Source of the DNA: Gammaproteobacteria bacterium
Lineage (GTDB): Bacteria; Pseudomonadota; Gammaproteobacteria; Steroidobacterales; Steroidobacteraceae
Direction of reading: 5' to 3'
Length of the DNA: 21,778 bases
Assembly: GCA_028293725.1 (NCBI GenBank)
Contig: JAQGOE010000323.1
Span: 1-21,778 of the forward strand
The notes beneath the pieces were generated by a model that was not told the origin of the DNA, made no database searches, and was given only the letters and a program-made list of their open reading frames with translations. Of this stretch, positions 1 to 7,799 are shown piece after piece (position 1 is the first letter of the stretch; every line of letters begins with the position of its first letter). Position numbers and translations under genes: made by a program.

Positions 1-279
1 TCTAAGGCGCAACTCGACGCCATGGCGAAGCTGCTCAACACCAGTCCCTCCCTCAAGGTCTACGTCGTCGGGCATACCGACAACCAAGGCCAGTTCGCCC
101 ACAACGCCGAGCTCTCGCAGAAGCGCGCCGAAGCCGTGGTGCAGGCCCTGATCAGCACCTACCAAGTAGCGCCCGCGCGCCTCACTGCCAAGGGCATCGC
201 CTCACTTTCGCCCGTGGCATCTAACAGCGACGAAGCCGGCCGCGCCCAGAACCGCCGTGTCGAGTTGGTCCAGCAGTAA
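1..279 (+). CDS. OmpA-family C-terminal domain protein (5' end outside window)
   Basis: Only the last 92 residues are present; the frame is open from base 1. The fragment matches the peptidoglycan-binding OmpA/MotB C-terminal domain: a VGHTDNQG turn, then N-x-x-LSQKRAEAVVQAL, then RLTAKGIASLSPVASN and the closing NRRVEL strand. In this family the TD and the NRRVE arginines contact diaminopimelate of peptidoglycan. The protein therefore probably sits in the outer membrane or periplasm and anchors to the cell wall. The N-terminal half, which would tell a porin-like OmpA from a Pal-like lipoprotein or a repeat-bearing variant, is not visible. The internal ATG at 22 is not a likely start because it would cut the first strand of the domain. 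No clear terminator follows. Confidence 0.9.
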   Translation, partial: SKAQLDAMAKLLNTSPSLKVYVVGHTDNQGQFAHNAELSQKRAEAVVQALISTYQVAPARLTAKGIASLSPVASNSDEAGRAQNRRVELVQQ

Positions 280-342
280 CGGCTCGCTCCCACTTCGTGG
301 TCCGGGACGCCGGCTGCTTCTTGGGACGACGCGGCCTCGGGT

Positions 343-774
343 TCAGCAGCTCTTATCGAGGTATGAACGCAGAGTCGCCGCATACGCGTCCCGCGTAGTC
401 TTATCGGGCAGCGCCGGAGCGGAGGGATATACCTTTAACAGGTTGTCGTTGAGCAGCCGCGGATGCACGTGGATGTGAAGATGAGGCACTTCCTGAAATG
501 CCGCTTCACCGACTGAGTGCCACAGGCTCAACCCTTGATTGGGGAAAGCAGCTGAAACGGCGCGTGAGATGAGTGAGACCGCTGCCATGAGCGCGGCCCC
601 CGTCGCAGGGTCGAGCTCTCGGACGTCAGCAAGATGCTGCCGGGGAATAACCAATGTATGACCGATGTGAAATTGCCGTAGGTCGACCAAGGCCATGACC
701 AGATCGTCTTCCCAGACGATACTGGCAGGCTGCGTGCCGCGTACGATTCCGCAAAACACACATTCGTCACTCAT
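343..774 (-). CDS. HIT family protein (histidine triad hydrolase)
   Basis: A 143-residue protein with the diagnostic histidine triad H-L-H-I-H-V-H-P at residues 98-105. An N-terminal C-x-x-C (C5, C8) is typical of zinc-bearing bacterial HIT proteins of the Hint/Fhit type, and a WEDDLVMALVDLRQFHIGHTLVIP strand region fits the fold. HIT proteins are cytoplasmic nucleotide hydrolases or transferases acting on substrates such as AMP-linked amines or dinucleoside polyphosphates; the exact substrate cannot be read here. I chose the ATG at 774 (MSDECVFCGIV) because family members start just before the CxxCxI motif. A TTG at 828 would add 18 residues with no family resemblance. It lies tail to tail with the OmpA gene, and no partner gene is evident. 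Confidence 0.88.
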   Translation of the reverse strand: MSDECVFCGIVRGTQPASIVWEDDLVMALVDLRQFHIGHTLVIPRQHLADVRELDPATGAALMAAVSLISRAVSAAFPNQGLSLWHSVGEAAFQEVPHLHIHVHPRLLNDNLLKVYPSAPALPDKTTRDAYAATLRSYLDKSC

Positions 775-916
775 GCGCGCATGTCCGCTAGATAAAAACC
801 GCGGGAGACACACCACATCGTACTGCAAGCGGTCATGCTTGGCGGGTGTCTAGCTCGTGTTTCAGTCGACCCACCGAGCCTTCAGACGCCGATAACAAGG
901 GAAGGCCAGCGCAACG

Positions 917-1099
917 ATGCAAGCTAGAAAGTTCTTCTTTTATGTCGGCGGACTTTTCTGCCTAGTGGCGTCGTACGCGGCGTCATGGCAGCACCGGCCT
1001 GTGTTGACAGCATTCCTGCTGTTCATGAGCTTCGGTCAATATCGATTGGCGAGGCGCGCGTGGCAAACTCTATGGGGTGACTTACGCATCGGTCACTGA
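917..1099 (+). CDS. small membrane protein, function unknown
   Basis: A 60-residue ORF with hydrophobic stretches at about residues 6-23 and 28-38 and a basic C-terminal part (RLARRAW). This suggests one or two membrane segments with a positively charged cytoplasmic tail. A purine-rich AAGGGAAGG lies at 897-905, 11 bases before the ATG. The stop is 4 bases from the convergent stop of the PEP-CTERM gene. No family is recognised. The good ribosome site and tight packing favour a real gene, but short length leaves doubt. Confidence 0.5.
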   Translation: MQARKFFFYVGGLFCLVASYAASWQHRPVLTAFLLFMSFGQYRLARRAWQTLWGDLRIGH

Positions 1100-1103
1100 G
1101 CCA

Positions 1104-1733
1104 TTATTTCCCTGGCGCGCGGCGCAACTTCAGCACCATGAACATGGCCAGCAGGGCGCCCGCCATCAGTGGCAACGTGCCCGGCTCCGGCACGGGGACT
1201 GCCGTGATCTTGCCGCTTACGTTGATGTCGCCGCCGCTCGGCAGATTGCCGCTGGCATCAAAATTGAGGGACGCGGTCGGGAATTTCGAGAAGTCCAGTG
1301 TCGCGGGATCGACCGGTGTGCCGCCGGAAGGGTCTGAGAAATTCAGGGAAAAGCCGTTGAGTCCCAAGCCGCCGTTGAGGCCGGACAAACCCAATGAGCT
1401 GGTGTCCTCGAAAGCGACCGAGGTGGGCGTGAAAAACGTGTGGCCTGCTCCACCGCCGTTGACGTTTTTCTCGATCTGGAAGGTTCCGAAGTCGACCAAC
1501 ACGTCGGAGATGACATTGGGCGCCGCCGCGCTCGAGTCATATAGGAACGATCCGGAGAAAGTCTGCGGGATCTGGAAGCCGGGAGGAACCAGCGTTCCCG
1601 GGCTGATCATCTGCTGGGTGAGATACCCGGAGAAGTCGAATGTTTGTTCCATTGCAGCGGCAAGCTGCGACTCGGCCAAAAAAAACAGACCCGTTATCGC
1701 GCCAAATACGGCCACGCTTCGACGACTGCGCAT
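1104..1733 (-). CDS. PEP-CTERM sorting domain protein
   Basis: A 209-residue secreted protein. It begins with a Sec signal peptide (basic MRSRR, hydrophobic core, AAA-type cleavage near residue 27). It ends with a textbook PEP-CTERM tripartite tail: PEP at about 182-184, a hydrophobic helix, then the basic cluster KLRRAPGK. In exosortase systems such proteins are cleaved and handled by EpsH/XrtA and usually end up on the surface or in exopolysaccharide. The middle is rich in Gly, Ser, Asn and Thr and probably beta-rich; it has no enzyme motif. A GGGAG ribosome site lies 8 bases before the ATG. No exosortase or EPS gene is in this window, so the sorting machinery must be elsewhere. I searched the upstream region by eye for a sigma-54 promoter, common for such genes, and found none. 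Confidence 0.9.
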   Translation of the reverse strand: MRSRRSVAVFGAITGLFFLAESQLAAAMEQTFDFSGYLTQQMISPGTLVPPGFQIPQTFSGSFLYDSSAAAPNVISDVLVDFGTFQIEKNVNGGGAGHTFFTPTSVAFEDTSSLGLSGLNGGLGLNGFSLNFSDPSGGTPVDPATLDFSKFPTASLNFDASGNLPSGGDINVSGKITAVPVPEPGTLPLMAGALLAMFMVLKLRRAPGK

Positions 1734-1909
1734 CCTATCGCTCCCGGATACTTGTTAAATTCGCAGAAATCACTCTATTCCGCGACTGTATAGCGCGTCA
1801 ACTGAGAGAACGTCCAGCGTAAAGCGGGACCGCTGCGGCACTCGACTGCAAAGGCCCCGCTTGTTGCTCGGATGTTGGATTACTGGGAAGGCGCTAACGG
1901 AAGATGTAA

Positions 1910-2086
1910 CGGGAGGCGCGCCCTGATTCGCCACACGAGGTCGGATTCGACACGTTGTCGTCGAAAGGAGACGGTATCCAGGCGTCCGCCGGGTATCCGC
2001 AGATCAATCTGCGTACCGCGCGCGCTGCGGCTCCGGCGGACGCGCTGTTGGTCTTGCTTAAGACATCCCCGCACGGGAACGTCTGA
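1910..2086 (+). pseudogene. possible gene remnant or very short ORF, unknown family
   Basis: After an in-frame TAA at 1907-1909 this frame stays open for 58 codons to a TGA at 2084-2086. Its translation is protein-like (for example GYPQINLRTARAAAPADALL and LLKTSPHGNV), with mostly G or C at third positions in the second half. The only usual start inside is a TTG at 1955, giving 43 residues, preceded by no clear ribosome site. It may be the 3' end of a gene whose front has been lost, or a short real gene. I do not recognise the family. It overlaps the tail of the minus-strand ORF 2058-2300 by 29 bases. Confidence 0.25.
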
Positions 2087-2300
2087 TGACGAGTTCGCAG
2101 TTGCAGGCCGCGGCCAGTATCAGACAGGTACCGGACTGCGTGCCGTCATGGGCTGCGGCCAACTGCATGAGCTGGGCCGACAGACTCGCCAACCGCAGGA
2201 GTTCTTCATCGGGTAGCTCGGACATGCGCTCGGACAGTTCCTTCGTCCCGATAGTGTGGCACTCGCGAGAGCCATAAAAGGGATCGCTGACTTCAAACAC
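2058..2300 (-). CDS. small hypothetical protein
   Basis: An 80-residue ORF if started at the GTG at 2300, which has an AAAGG six bases upstream. An ATG at 2225 would give 55 residues. The C-terminal half is amphipathic and coding-like (SELPDEELLRLASLSAQLMQ), followed by a Cys-containing hydrophobic stretch (TCLILAAACNCELV). The third codon positions are GC-rich as in neighbouring genes. No family is recognised and no partner gene lies nearby. The frame stays open further upstream to 2489, but that part looks like random sequence. Confidence 0.4.
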   Translation of the reverse strand: MFEVSDPFYGSRECHTIGTKELSERMSELPDEELLRLASLSAQLMQLAAAHDGTQSGTCLILAAACNCELVIRRSRAGMS

Positions 2301-2594
2301 ACAGCACCTTTGAGAAGACGGTATGACTATCGAACTGGGCGCATTGTGCTGCAGATGCATACGCGCATGCGCGCCCTCGGTCACGCATTGCGCCGCGATC
2401 GCACGGTTATCGCACCCACGCATCGCAACAGGCCGTGCTATGGCCTGACGCGATGCCACACGGGCGATGTAACAGCAGACGCGCTGCAACTTCGTTGCGA
2501 ATGACCCGCGATCCTTCCGCCTGGTTTGACATCACTCGCTGCGAAAGGGACGGTGGCGACATAATGCGCCGTCCGAGTGTTGGATTGCGAGCGC

Positions 2595-2984
2595 TCAGCC
2601 GGAGGCATCCTCCGGTGGCAGCACCGCGGCCACCATCCCCGGATTCAACGAAACGAGAGGGCTGATCTCAAACACGCCTCCCTCAAAATTGAGGCGCTCG
2701 GTCGCGGCGACCGCGTCATCGAATGTTGGGACGTCCACCACGTAGATACCCAGCAACTGCTCCTTCGTCTCCGCGTACGGGCCGTCCGTGATGTATTTTC
2801 TGTCCGGATAGCGGCGCACGGTTTTTGTCTCGTCGGCTTTCAGCCGCATCACCGGGCCCAACTGGCCCGCTGCTACGAGCTCCCGTCGTAGCTCGGCGTG
2901 TCGTCCCATGACCTCTTTTTCCTGTTCCGGCGTCCAGGCAGCGACGCGAGCTTCTTCGCCATAGATGACAATCGAATACAGCAT
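2595..2984 (-). CDS. YCII-related / DGPF domain protein
   Basis: A 129-residue protein with the family signature DGPYAETKEQLLGIYVVDV at about residues 67-85 and the typical opening MLYSIVIYGEE. The YCII fold is a dimeric ferredoxin-like alpha/beta barrel; in actinobacteria and proteobacteria such genes often accompany ECF41-type sigma factors, although none is adjacent here. Catalytic activity of the family is poorly defined. An AGGGG sequence lies 7 bases before the ATG at 2984. The nearest minus-strand gene upstream is the chloroperoxidase, more than 190 bases away, so it may be transcribed alone. Confidence 0.9.
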   Translation of the reverse strand: MLYSIVIYGEEARVAAWTPEQEKEVMGRHAELRRELVAAGQLGPVMRLKADETKTVRRYPDRKYITDGPYAETKEQLLGIYVVDVPTFDDAVAATERLNFEGGVFEISPLVSLNPGMVAAVLPPEDASG

Positions 2985-3174
2985 AAGTAACCCCTGGTGA
3001 CGTGCGCAGGCCCTTCCCGCGCTCAGGATGGAAGACGGGCGGCGGAGCGTCAGGCCGACAAATGTAGCGGGGGGCGTGGCTTGCTGTGCTGATCTGGCGA
3101 ATATTTTTGTGCTGGAGAGCCAATCGAGCCCGTCACCAAAGAACGGGCGCCAGGCGCGATTGGAGGCTCGCTCG

Positions 3175-4017
3175 TTAGGACTTGAAGAATGCCAGCAGGT
3201 CGGCGTTGACCGTTTCGGCCTGGGTGGTACACATGCCGTGCGGGAAGCCCTTGTAGATCTTCAGGGTCGAGTTCTTCACCAGTTTGGCGGTCAACGGACC
3301 GGCGTCGGCGTAGGGAACGATCTGGTCGTCGTCGCCGTGCAGAACCAACATCGGCACGGTGACTTTTTTCAGGTCAGCCGTGAAGTCGGTTTGCGAGAAC
3401 GCAACGATGCCGTCGTAGTGCGCCTTGGCGCCGCCCATCATCCCCTGGCGCCACCAGTTCTGAATGACACCCTCGGAGACTTTGGCGCCCGGGCGATTGA
3501 AACCATAAAAGGGACCGGAGGGCAGATCGCGATAGAACTGCGCGCGATTGTCGGCGAGCGCCTTCTGCAGTCCGTCGAACACTTCTTTGGGCAGGCCCCC
3601 CGGGTTGGCCGCTGTTTTGACCATGAGCGGTGGCACCGCGCTGATGAGTGCGGCTTTGGCTACACGACTTTCACCATGGCGTCCCAGGTAGCGCGCGACC
3701 TCGCCACCGCCAGTGGAGTGACCGACGTGAATGGCATTCTTGAGGTCCAGGTGCGCGGTCAATGCCGCGAGGTCATCGGCATAGTGATCCATGTCGTGTC
3801 CGTCGGCGGTCTGGGTCGAACGCCCATGGCCGCGCCGGTCGTGGGCGATCACACGGAAGCCGTGACTGACGAAAAACATCAGCTGCGCATCCCAGTCGTC
3901 AGCCGAAAGAGGCCAGCCATGCGAAAACACAATAGGCTGACCGCTCCCCCAGTCTTTGTAGAAAATCGTCACGCCGTCCTTGGTCGTAATCGTGTCCTTC
4001 GTGGCTGTGGTCGTCAT
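3175..4017 (-). CDS. alpha/beta hydrolase, non-heme chloroperoxidase / aryl esterase type
   Basis: A 280-residue protein of the cofactor-free haloperoxidase family. The nucleophile elbow GHSTGG puts Ser at residue 101, the acid is Asp at about 231 in HGDDDQIVP, and the base is His260 in GFPHGM. An oxyanion [10 protein letters not shown] and the HDRRGHGRS motif are also present. Such enzymes are esterases that can also make peracids and halogenate with peroxide; the physiological substrate is unknown. I chose the ATG at 4017 (MTTTATKD), with TGGAG 10 bases upstream. The frame extends another 52 codons to 4173, but that part does not resemble the family. There is no signal peptide, so it is likely cytoplasmic. 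It lies downstream of and on the same strand as the MipA gene, separated by 178 bases. Confidence 0.92.
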   Translation of the reverse strand: MTTTATKDTITTKDGVTIFYKDWGSGQPIVFSHGWPLSADDWDAQLMFFVSHGFRVIAHDRRGHGRSTQTADGHDMDHYADDLAALTAHLDLKNAIHVGHSTGGGEVARYLGRHGESRVAKAALISAVPPLMVKTAANPGGLPKEVFDGLQKALADNRAQFYRDLPSGPFYGFNRPGAKVSEGVIQNWWRQGMMGGAKAHYDGIVAFSQTDFTADLKKVTVPMLVLHGDDDQIVPYADAGPLTAKLVKNSTLKIYKGFPHGMCTTQAETVNADLLAFFKS

Positions 4018-4195
4018 GGGGGTTGCTCCAGGATGAGGGGGGCGGTCGGCGGGGCACCGATAGTATCGATTCCCCGGAGGCGGAATGATGACAAGCAGCG
4101 GAACCCGATGCTTGTCCGAATCTACCGCGAATGTGACCGAAGCTACGCGGTGGGCACCGCGCTCCCCGGCCACCAGCCTGCCTTACCGGCCCACC

Positions 4196-5110
4196 TTACC
4201 AATGATAGACGAGCGAGAGCGCCAGCCCGCGCTGGACGCGGCTTTCAGTGATCGGGCTTTCGGCAGCGCTGCCCCGCAGCCGGCTGTAGGCCGCATCGAC
4301 GTTGAGCAGCCAGTGTTGAGTGAAGAATTTCGTGGCACTGAAGCCCAGTCCCCACGAGTTGGTACCGCCATGGACATTGAAGATCGGGTCGCCCGAGGCC
4401 AACGACTGTCCCTGACTCACTCCGTACACCTTCTGCAGATAGCTGTGATTTGCCCAGGTAATCGACGGGCCGAGGAACATGACGAATCCCTTCGAGCTGC
4501 CGGGGAGTGGCATGTAGGCCTCGAGGTCGCCGATCGTCCCGTCCGCGCCGCCGATGACCTGGCGGATGTCCGCCTGCACCACCATCGGAAAACTCTTGGA
4601 CAGCGCGTATGAGCCAAACAGTTTGACAGTCGGTGCGATGGAGATATTGCCCAGACCGCGCAAGTGGTCGTACTCGTCCGCCTCGCGCCTGCCGGAGTCG
4701 TAACCGACAGACACGCCTACACGATAGTGTCTTCCGCGCAAAAAGTTGTAGCCGAGGCCCTCGCCGGCGGAGAAAAAGGCAATATCCTTGTAACGGATGT
4801 TGAAGACAGGACCGCCATAGATCCGGGTGGCTCTTGCCCCCGAGTAGACAGGCTCAGCTTCGGCTGCCAGGCCCGTTACCACGCGCCAATCCGGCTGCTT
4901 CGGCTCGAATAGCTGCGCCAGGGCGATGCCACCGGAGTATTGCCACTCCTGCAGCGGAGAGGGTGTCTGCGACCAGGCCAAACCGGGCCCCAGGGCCCCG
5001 AGCACCAGGACCAGATAGACGAGTTTGCGTAAAATAATCCTAGACTCCGAAAGTTTGGCGGCGGCTTGTGCCGGTTTCGATGAACTGCCCCGCAGGGAAT
5101 AACGATTCAT
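4196..5110 (-). CDS. MipA/OmpV family outer membrane protein
   Basis: A 304-residue beta-barrel protein. It has a signal peptide core (LVYLVLVLGALGPGLAWS, cleavage near AWSQ), alternating strands throughout (GGPVFNIRYKDIAFFSAGEGLG, YRVGVSVGYDSGRREADE), and the family's conserved end: AAYSRLRGSAAESPITE, ending in LVYHW with a C-terminal aromatic residue as outer membrane barrels require. MipA scaffolds peptidoglycan enzymes in E. coli and OmpV is a porin-like relative; the role here is open. Oddly, about 25 polar residues precede the signal peptide core. The start could be this ATG or the adjacent GTG at 5113, and neither has a good ribosome site. No closer ATG, GTG or TTG fits a normal-length signal peptide. 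Confidence 0.88.
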   Translation of the reverse strand: MNRYSLRGSSSKPAQAAAKLSESRIILRKLVYLVLVLGALGPGLAWSQTPSPLQEWQYSGGIALAQLFEPKQPDWRVVTGLAAEAEPVYSGARATRIYGGPVFNIRYKDIAFFSAGEGLGYNFLRGRHYRVGVSVGYDSGRREADEYDHLRGLGNISIAPTVKLFGSYALSKSFPMVVQADIRQVIGGADGTIGDLEAYMPLPGSSKGFVMFLGPSITWANHSYLQKVYGVSQGQSLASGDPIFNVHGGTNSWGLGFSATKFFTQHWLLNVDAAYSRLRGSAAESPITESRVQRGLALSLVYHW

Positions 5111-5220
5111 CACGCGACTGGGTCCAATGGAAATCCCTCTCCTGCGCGGGTGCCCGAGCTGTTGCAGATATTACCAGTGACGGGCCTCGTGTCAGCATCC
5201 TGCGCCGACGCGCGGCCCCT

Positions 5221-5241
5221 TTGTACGTTGTACCCTTGTAG
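5221..5241. repeat. three TTGTA(C/G) repeats upstream of the tautomerase
   Basis: TTGTAC at 5221-5226, TTGTAC at 5228-5233 and TTGTAG at 5236-5241 occur at 7- and 8-base spacing, just ahead of the tautomerase ribosome site. The first two overlap a GTAC-centred palindromic arrangement. They lie in the 154-base divergent region between mipA and the tautomerase. They could be a regulator site or chance. Confidence 0.3.
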
Positions 5242-5264
5242 AACATTCAACAGGAGAGACGCCA

Positions 5265-5654
5265 ATGCCGCTCGTACGTATCGCCATGCGTCAGGGTAAG
5301 GCGGCCCAATACCGTCGCGCGATTGCCGATGGTGTCCACGCGGCTATGGTCGAGGCTGCCAATGTGCCGCCGCTGGATCGCTTTCAGATTCTCACCGAGC
5401 ATGCCCCGGAGGATTTGATTTACGACGCTAGCTATCTGGGCATCGCGCGCACCGATGATATAGTCATGATTCAGATTGTTTTGAACCAGCGCCCGACGAA
5501 CGTCAAGCTTGCTTTGTATAAAGCGATCACCGAGCGGCTCGCCAGCGATCCCGGCGTCAGACGTGAGGATGTGCTCATCAACCTCGTCCCGGTGGCGCCT
5601 GAAGATTGGTCGTTCGGTAATGGCAAGGCACAGTACGTGAAGGAGAGCCCCTGA
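5265..5654 (+). CDS. tautomerase family protein
   Basis: A 129-residue protein with Pro directly after the initiator Met. In the 4-oxalocrotonate tautomerase/MIF superfamily this Pro becomes the catalytic N-terminal base. The pattern of two linked beta-alpha-beta units (PLVRIAMRQGKAAQYRRAIADGVHAAMVEAA, later NVKLALYKAITERLASDPGV-RREDVLINLV and ending in SFGNGKAQ) matches the roughly 130-residue fused tautomerases annotated as tautomerase family. An AGGAG lies 9 bases before the ATG. It probably acts on small keto/enol acids in the cytoplasm; the substrate is not predictable. It starts a plus-strand run with the metallophosphoesterase (25-base gap) and the MATE transporter. Confidence 0.9.
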   Translation: MPLVRIAMRQGKAAQYRRAIADGVHAAMVEAANVPPLDRFQILTEHAPEDLIYDASYLGIARTDDIVMIQIVLNQRPTNVKLALYKAITERLASDPGVRREDVLINLVPVAPEDWSFGNGKAQYVKESP

Positions 5655-5674
5655 CGGCATTTTCCGCTGCCGTC
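5653..5674 (+). other. hairpin between tautomerase and metallophosphoesterase genes
   Basis: GACGGCA at 5653-5659 pairs with TGCCGTC at 5668-5674, a 7-base stem with an 8-base loop, overlapping the tautomerase stop codon and ending 5 bases before the next ATG. No T-run follows, so it is not a classic terminator. It could limit translation of the next gene, which has no visible ribosome site. Confidence 0.4.
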
Positions 5675-5679
5675 GCATC

Positions 5680-6447
5680 ATGCAGATCCGTCGTCTCAGA
5701 ATTTTCTCCGACCTCCACTTGGAGTTTTTCGACTGGACGCCACCGCCGGCGCCGGCCGACGCGATCGTGCTCGCGGGCGATATTTCCGTCGGCACACACG
5801 GGGTGCAATGGGCGCGGCGCCAGTTCCCTGACACGCCCATAATCTATGTGCCCGGCAATCACGAATACTTCGGTGCTCACTTGCCGGTTGCGCTCGATGA
5901 GCTCCGCACGGAGGCGCGGCACCTCGGCGTTCACCTGCTCGACCGTGATGCACTCATTCTGGGCGGGACGCGCTTTCTCGGCACGACGCTCTGGACTGAC
6001 TATGCGTTGTATGGATCGACGCCTGCCGATCTGGATCGCGCGATGGCCGATGCGGCAGTTGAAATGAACGACTTCAGGATGATCAAGTGGGCTGAGGGTG
6101 AGCCGCTCAATCCCCATCTCGTACGCGAGCTGCATGTCACGCAGACACAGTGGCTGGCGCAACGCCTGAGCGAGCCTTTTTCCGGCCCGACGGTCGTCGT
6201 CACCCACCATCTCCCGCATCCGCAAAGTATTCATCCCAAGTACCAGGGAACCCGTTTCAATCCCTGCTTTGCGAGCGACCTCGATCATCTCGTACGACCG
6301 CCCGTGGCGCTTTGGATTCACGGCCATACCCATGAATCGATCAATTACGTGGTGAATGGGACGCGCGTCGTGTGCAATCCGCGCGGCTATCTTCCCCGCG
6401 AGCCGAACCCCTCATTCGACCCGGTGGGTACGCTGGAGTTGGGGTAA
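5680..6447 (+). CDS. calcineurin-like metallophosphoesterase
   Basis: A 255-residue protein with all five motifs of the binuclear metallophosphatase fold in order: D11-x-H13 (SDLHLEF), GD34 (LAGDIS), GN60-H61-E (PGNHEY), TH176H (VVVTHHLP) and H214-G-H216-T-H218. These residues bind two divalent metals and the scissile phosphate. The family hydrolyses phosphomonoesters, phosphodiesters or nucleotides; the substrate is not predictable. No signal peptide is present, so it is cytoplasmic. The start has no clear ribosome site, and a hairpin lies immediately upstream. The stop is 2 bases before the MATE start, so the two are probably cotranscribed and translationally linked. Confidence 0.92.
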   Translation: MQIRRLRIFSDLHLEFFDWTPPPAPADAIVLAGDISVGTHGVQWARRQFPDTPIIYVPGNHEYFGAHLPVALDELRTEARHLGVHLLDRDALILGGTRFLGTTLWTDYALYGSTPADLDRAMADAAVEMNDFRMIKWAEGEPLNPHLVRELHVTQTQWLAQRLSEPFSGPTVVVTHHLPHPQSIHPKYQGTRFNPCFASDLDHLVRPPVALWIHGHTHESINYVVNGTRVVCNPRGYLPREPNPSFDPVGTLELG

Positions 6448-6449
6448 AC

Positions 6450-7799
6450 ATGAATGGGCCGCCCCCGCCCTCGCGCGCCCCCCTGACACATCGCGCAGTG
6501 CTCGCGATCGCGGTGCCGGTCATGATTTCGAATGTCTCGACGCCGCTCATCGGTGTCGTGGATACGGCCATCGTCGGTCATTACCCGAATCCGGTCTACA
6601 TCGGGGCGGTGGCGGTCGGCTCGCTCATCTTCACTTTTGTCTTCTGGGGATTCGGCTTTCTGCGTATGGGGACCACCGGGCTCACGGCGCAGGCGTTGGG
6701 CGCACGGGATGATGCCGAGTTGGCCGCGGGGTTGGGGCGCGCGCTGTTGATCGCCGCCAGCGCCGGTGCGTGTCTGATCCTGTTGCAATGGCCGATTCGC
6801 GCGACTGCCTTCGCGTTGCTCGGAGCGAGCCCGCAAGTTGAGAGGCTGGCGCGCGGCTACTTCGACGTGCGCATCTGGGCGGCGCCGGCCACCCTCGCGA
6901 ACTACGCTCTACTCGGCTGGTTCATCGGGCTCGGGCGCACCGATATCGGTCTGGTGCTGCAGTTGATCCTGAACCTCACCAACATGGCGCTCGATATGAT
7001 TTTCGTGTTGGGTTTCGGATGGGATGTGAGGGGTGTGGCCTTCGGGACCACGTTGGCGGAATATATCGCCGCGGCCGCCGGAGTGACTATAGCGGTGTGG
7101 TATCTGCGGCGGATCGGCGGCCGCTGGTCCCTGCCCCGCATTTTGGCGCCGGCGCGGCTGAAGCGGGTCTTCTCGGTGAACGGCGACATCATGATCCGGT
7201 CGCTGGCCCTGATAACCGTGTTTGTCTGGTTCACGTCAAGGGGCGCCCGGCAGGGTGATGTCATCCTGGCGGGAAACTCGATCCTGATGCAGTTCATCGC
7301 GGCGTGCGCGTTCTTTCTCGACGGACTGGCGTTCGCAGCCGAAGCGCTCGTCGGCCGCGCCGTCGGCGGTGCCCACCGCTATGGCCTCACGGTTGCCGCC
7401 CGGATGACGACTCTCTGGGCGGCCGCTGTTGCCGTTTTACTCACCTTGGTGTTGGCGCTTTGTGGGCCACTATTCATAGATGGCCTGACGGTCGACAGCT
7501 CCGCCCGTGCTGCCGCGCGCGCCTACCTGCCTTGGGCGGCCGCGGCTCCGCTGTTAGGTGTCTGGGCCTTTCAGCTCGACGGCATCTTCATCGGCGCTAC
7601 GCGCACCGCGGACATGAGAAACGCCATGCTCGCGTCGCTGGTGATTTTTCTGGTCGCCTGGTGGTTGCTACTGCCCTGGGGCAACACGGGACTGTGGGCC
7701 GCCTTCTACGTGCACTATCTCGCACGCACCGGCTCTCTGCTTTATTACTATCCCGCCCTGGTCCGATCCGTTCCCATCGCCGCCGTCAGTACACCTTAG
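6450..7799 (+). CDS. MATE family efflux transporter, DinF-like
   Basis: A 449-residue polytopic membrane protein with about 12 hydrophobic segments in two homologous halves. The N-terminal half carries PVMISNVSTPLIGVVDTAIVGH and GTTGLTAQALGARD, and the second half FLDGLAFAAEALVGRAVGG and FQLDGIFIGATRTADMRNAM. These are hallmark positions of the DinF branch of MATE (multidrug and toxin extrusion) antiporters, which export cationic drugs or metabolites using Na+ or H+. I chose the ATG at 6450, two bases after the metallophosphoesterase stop, with GGAGTTGGGG just upstream. An in-frame start at 6372 would lie inside the previous gene. The TAG stop at 7797-7799 overlaps the TAA of the convergent anti-sigma gene. 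Confidence 0.93.
   Translation: MNGPPPPSRAPLTHRAVLAIAVPVMISNVSTPLIGVVDTAIVGHYPNPVYIGAVAVGSLIFTFVFWGFGFLRMGTTGLTAQALGARDDAELAAGLGRALLIAASAGACLILLQWPIRATAFALLGASPQVERLARGYFDVRIWAAPATLANYALLGWFIGLGRTDIGLVLQLILNLTNMALDMIFVLGFGWDVRGVAFGTTLAEYIAAAAGVTIAVWYLRRIGGRWSLPRILAPARLKRVFSVNGDIMIRSLALITVFVWFTSRGARQGDVILAGNSILMQFIAACAFFLDGLAFAAEALVGRAVGGAHRYGLTVAARMTTLWAAAVAVLLTLVLALCGPLFIDGLTVDSSARAAARAYLPWAAAAPLLGVWAFQLDGIFIGATRTADMRNAMLASLVIFLVAWWLLLPWGNTGLWAAFYVHYLARTGSLLYYYPALVRSVPIAAVSTP

Larger units (their letters stand above)
1734..2594. other. gene-poor interval with weak small ORFs
   Basis: There is no recognisable gene family in these 861 bases. Two stretches look coding-like (1910-2086 on plus, 2058-2300 on minus) and are listed separately. 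The rest shows no clear promoter, terminator or RNA gene. A perfect 10-base palindrome GCGCATGCGC sits at 2363-2372, probably by chance in GC-rich DNA. Confidence 0.5.

Noticed and set aside
3028..4251. Plus-strand ORF of 407 residues
   Set aside because: It is the opposite strand of the chloroperoxidase gene, with long openness due to GC-rich codon bias; the minus-strand protein has a full catalytic triad.
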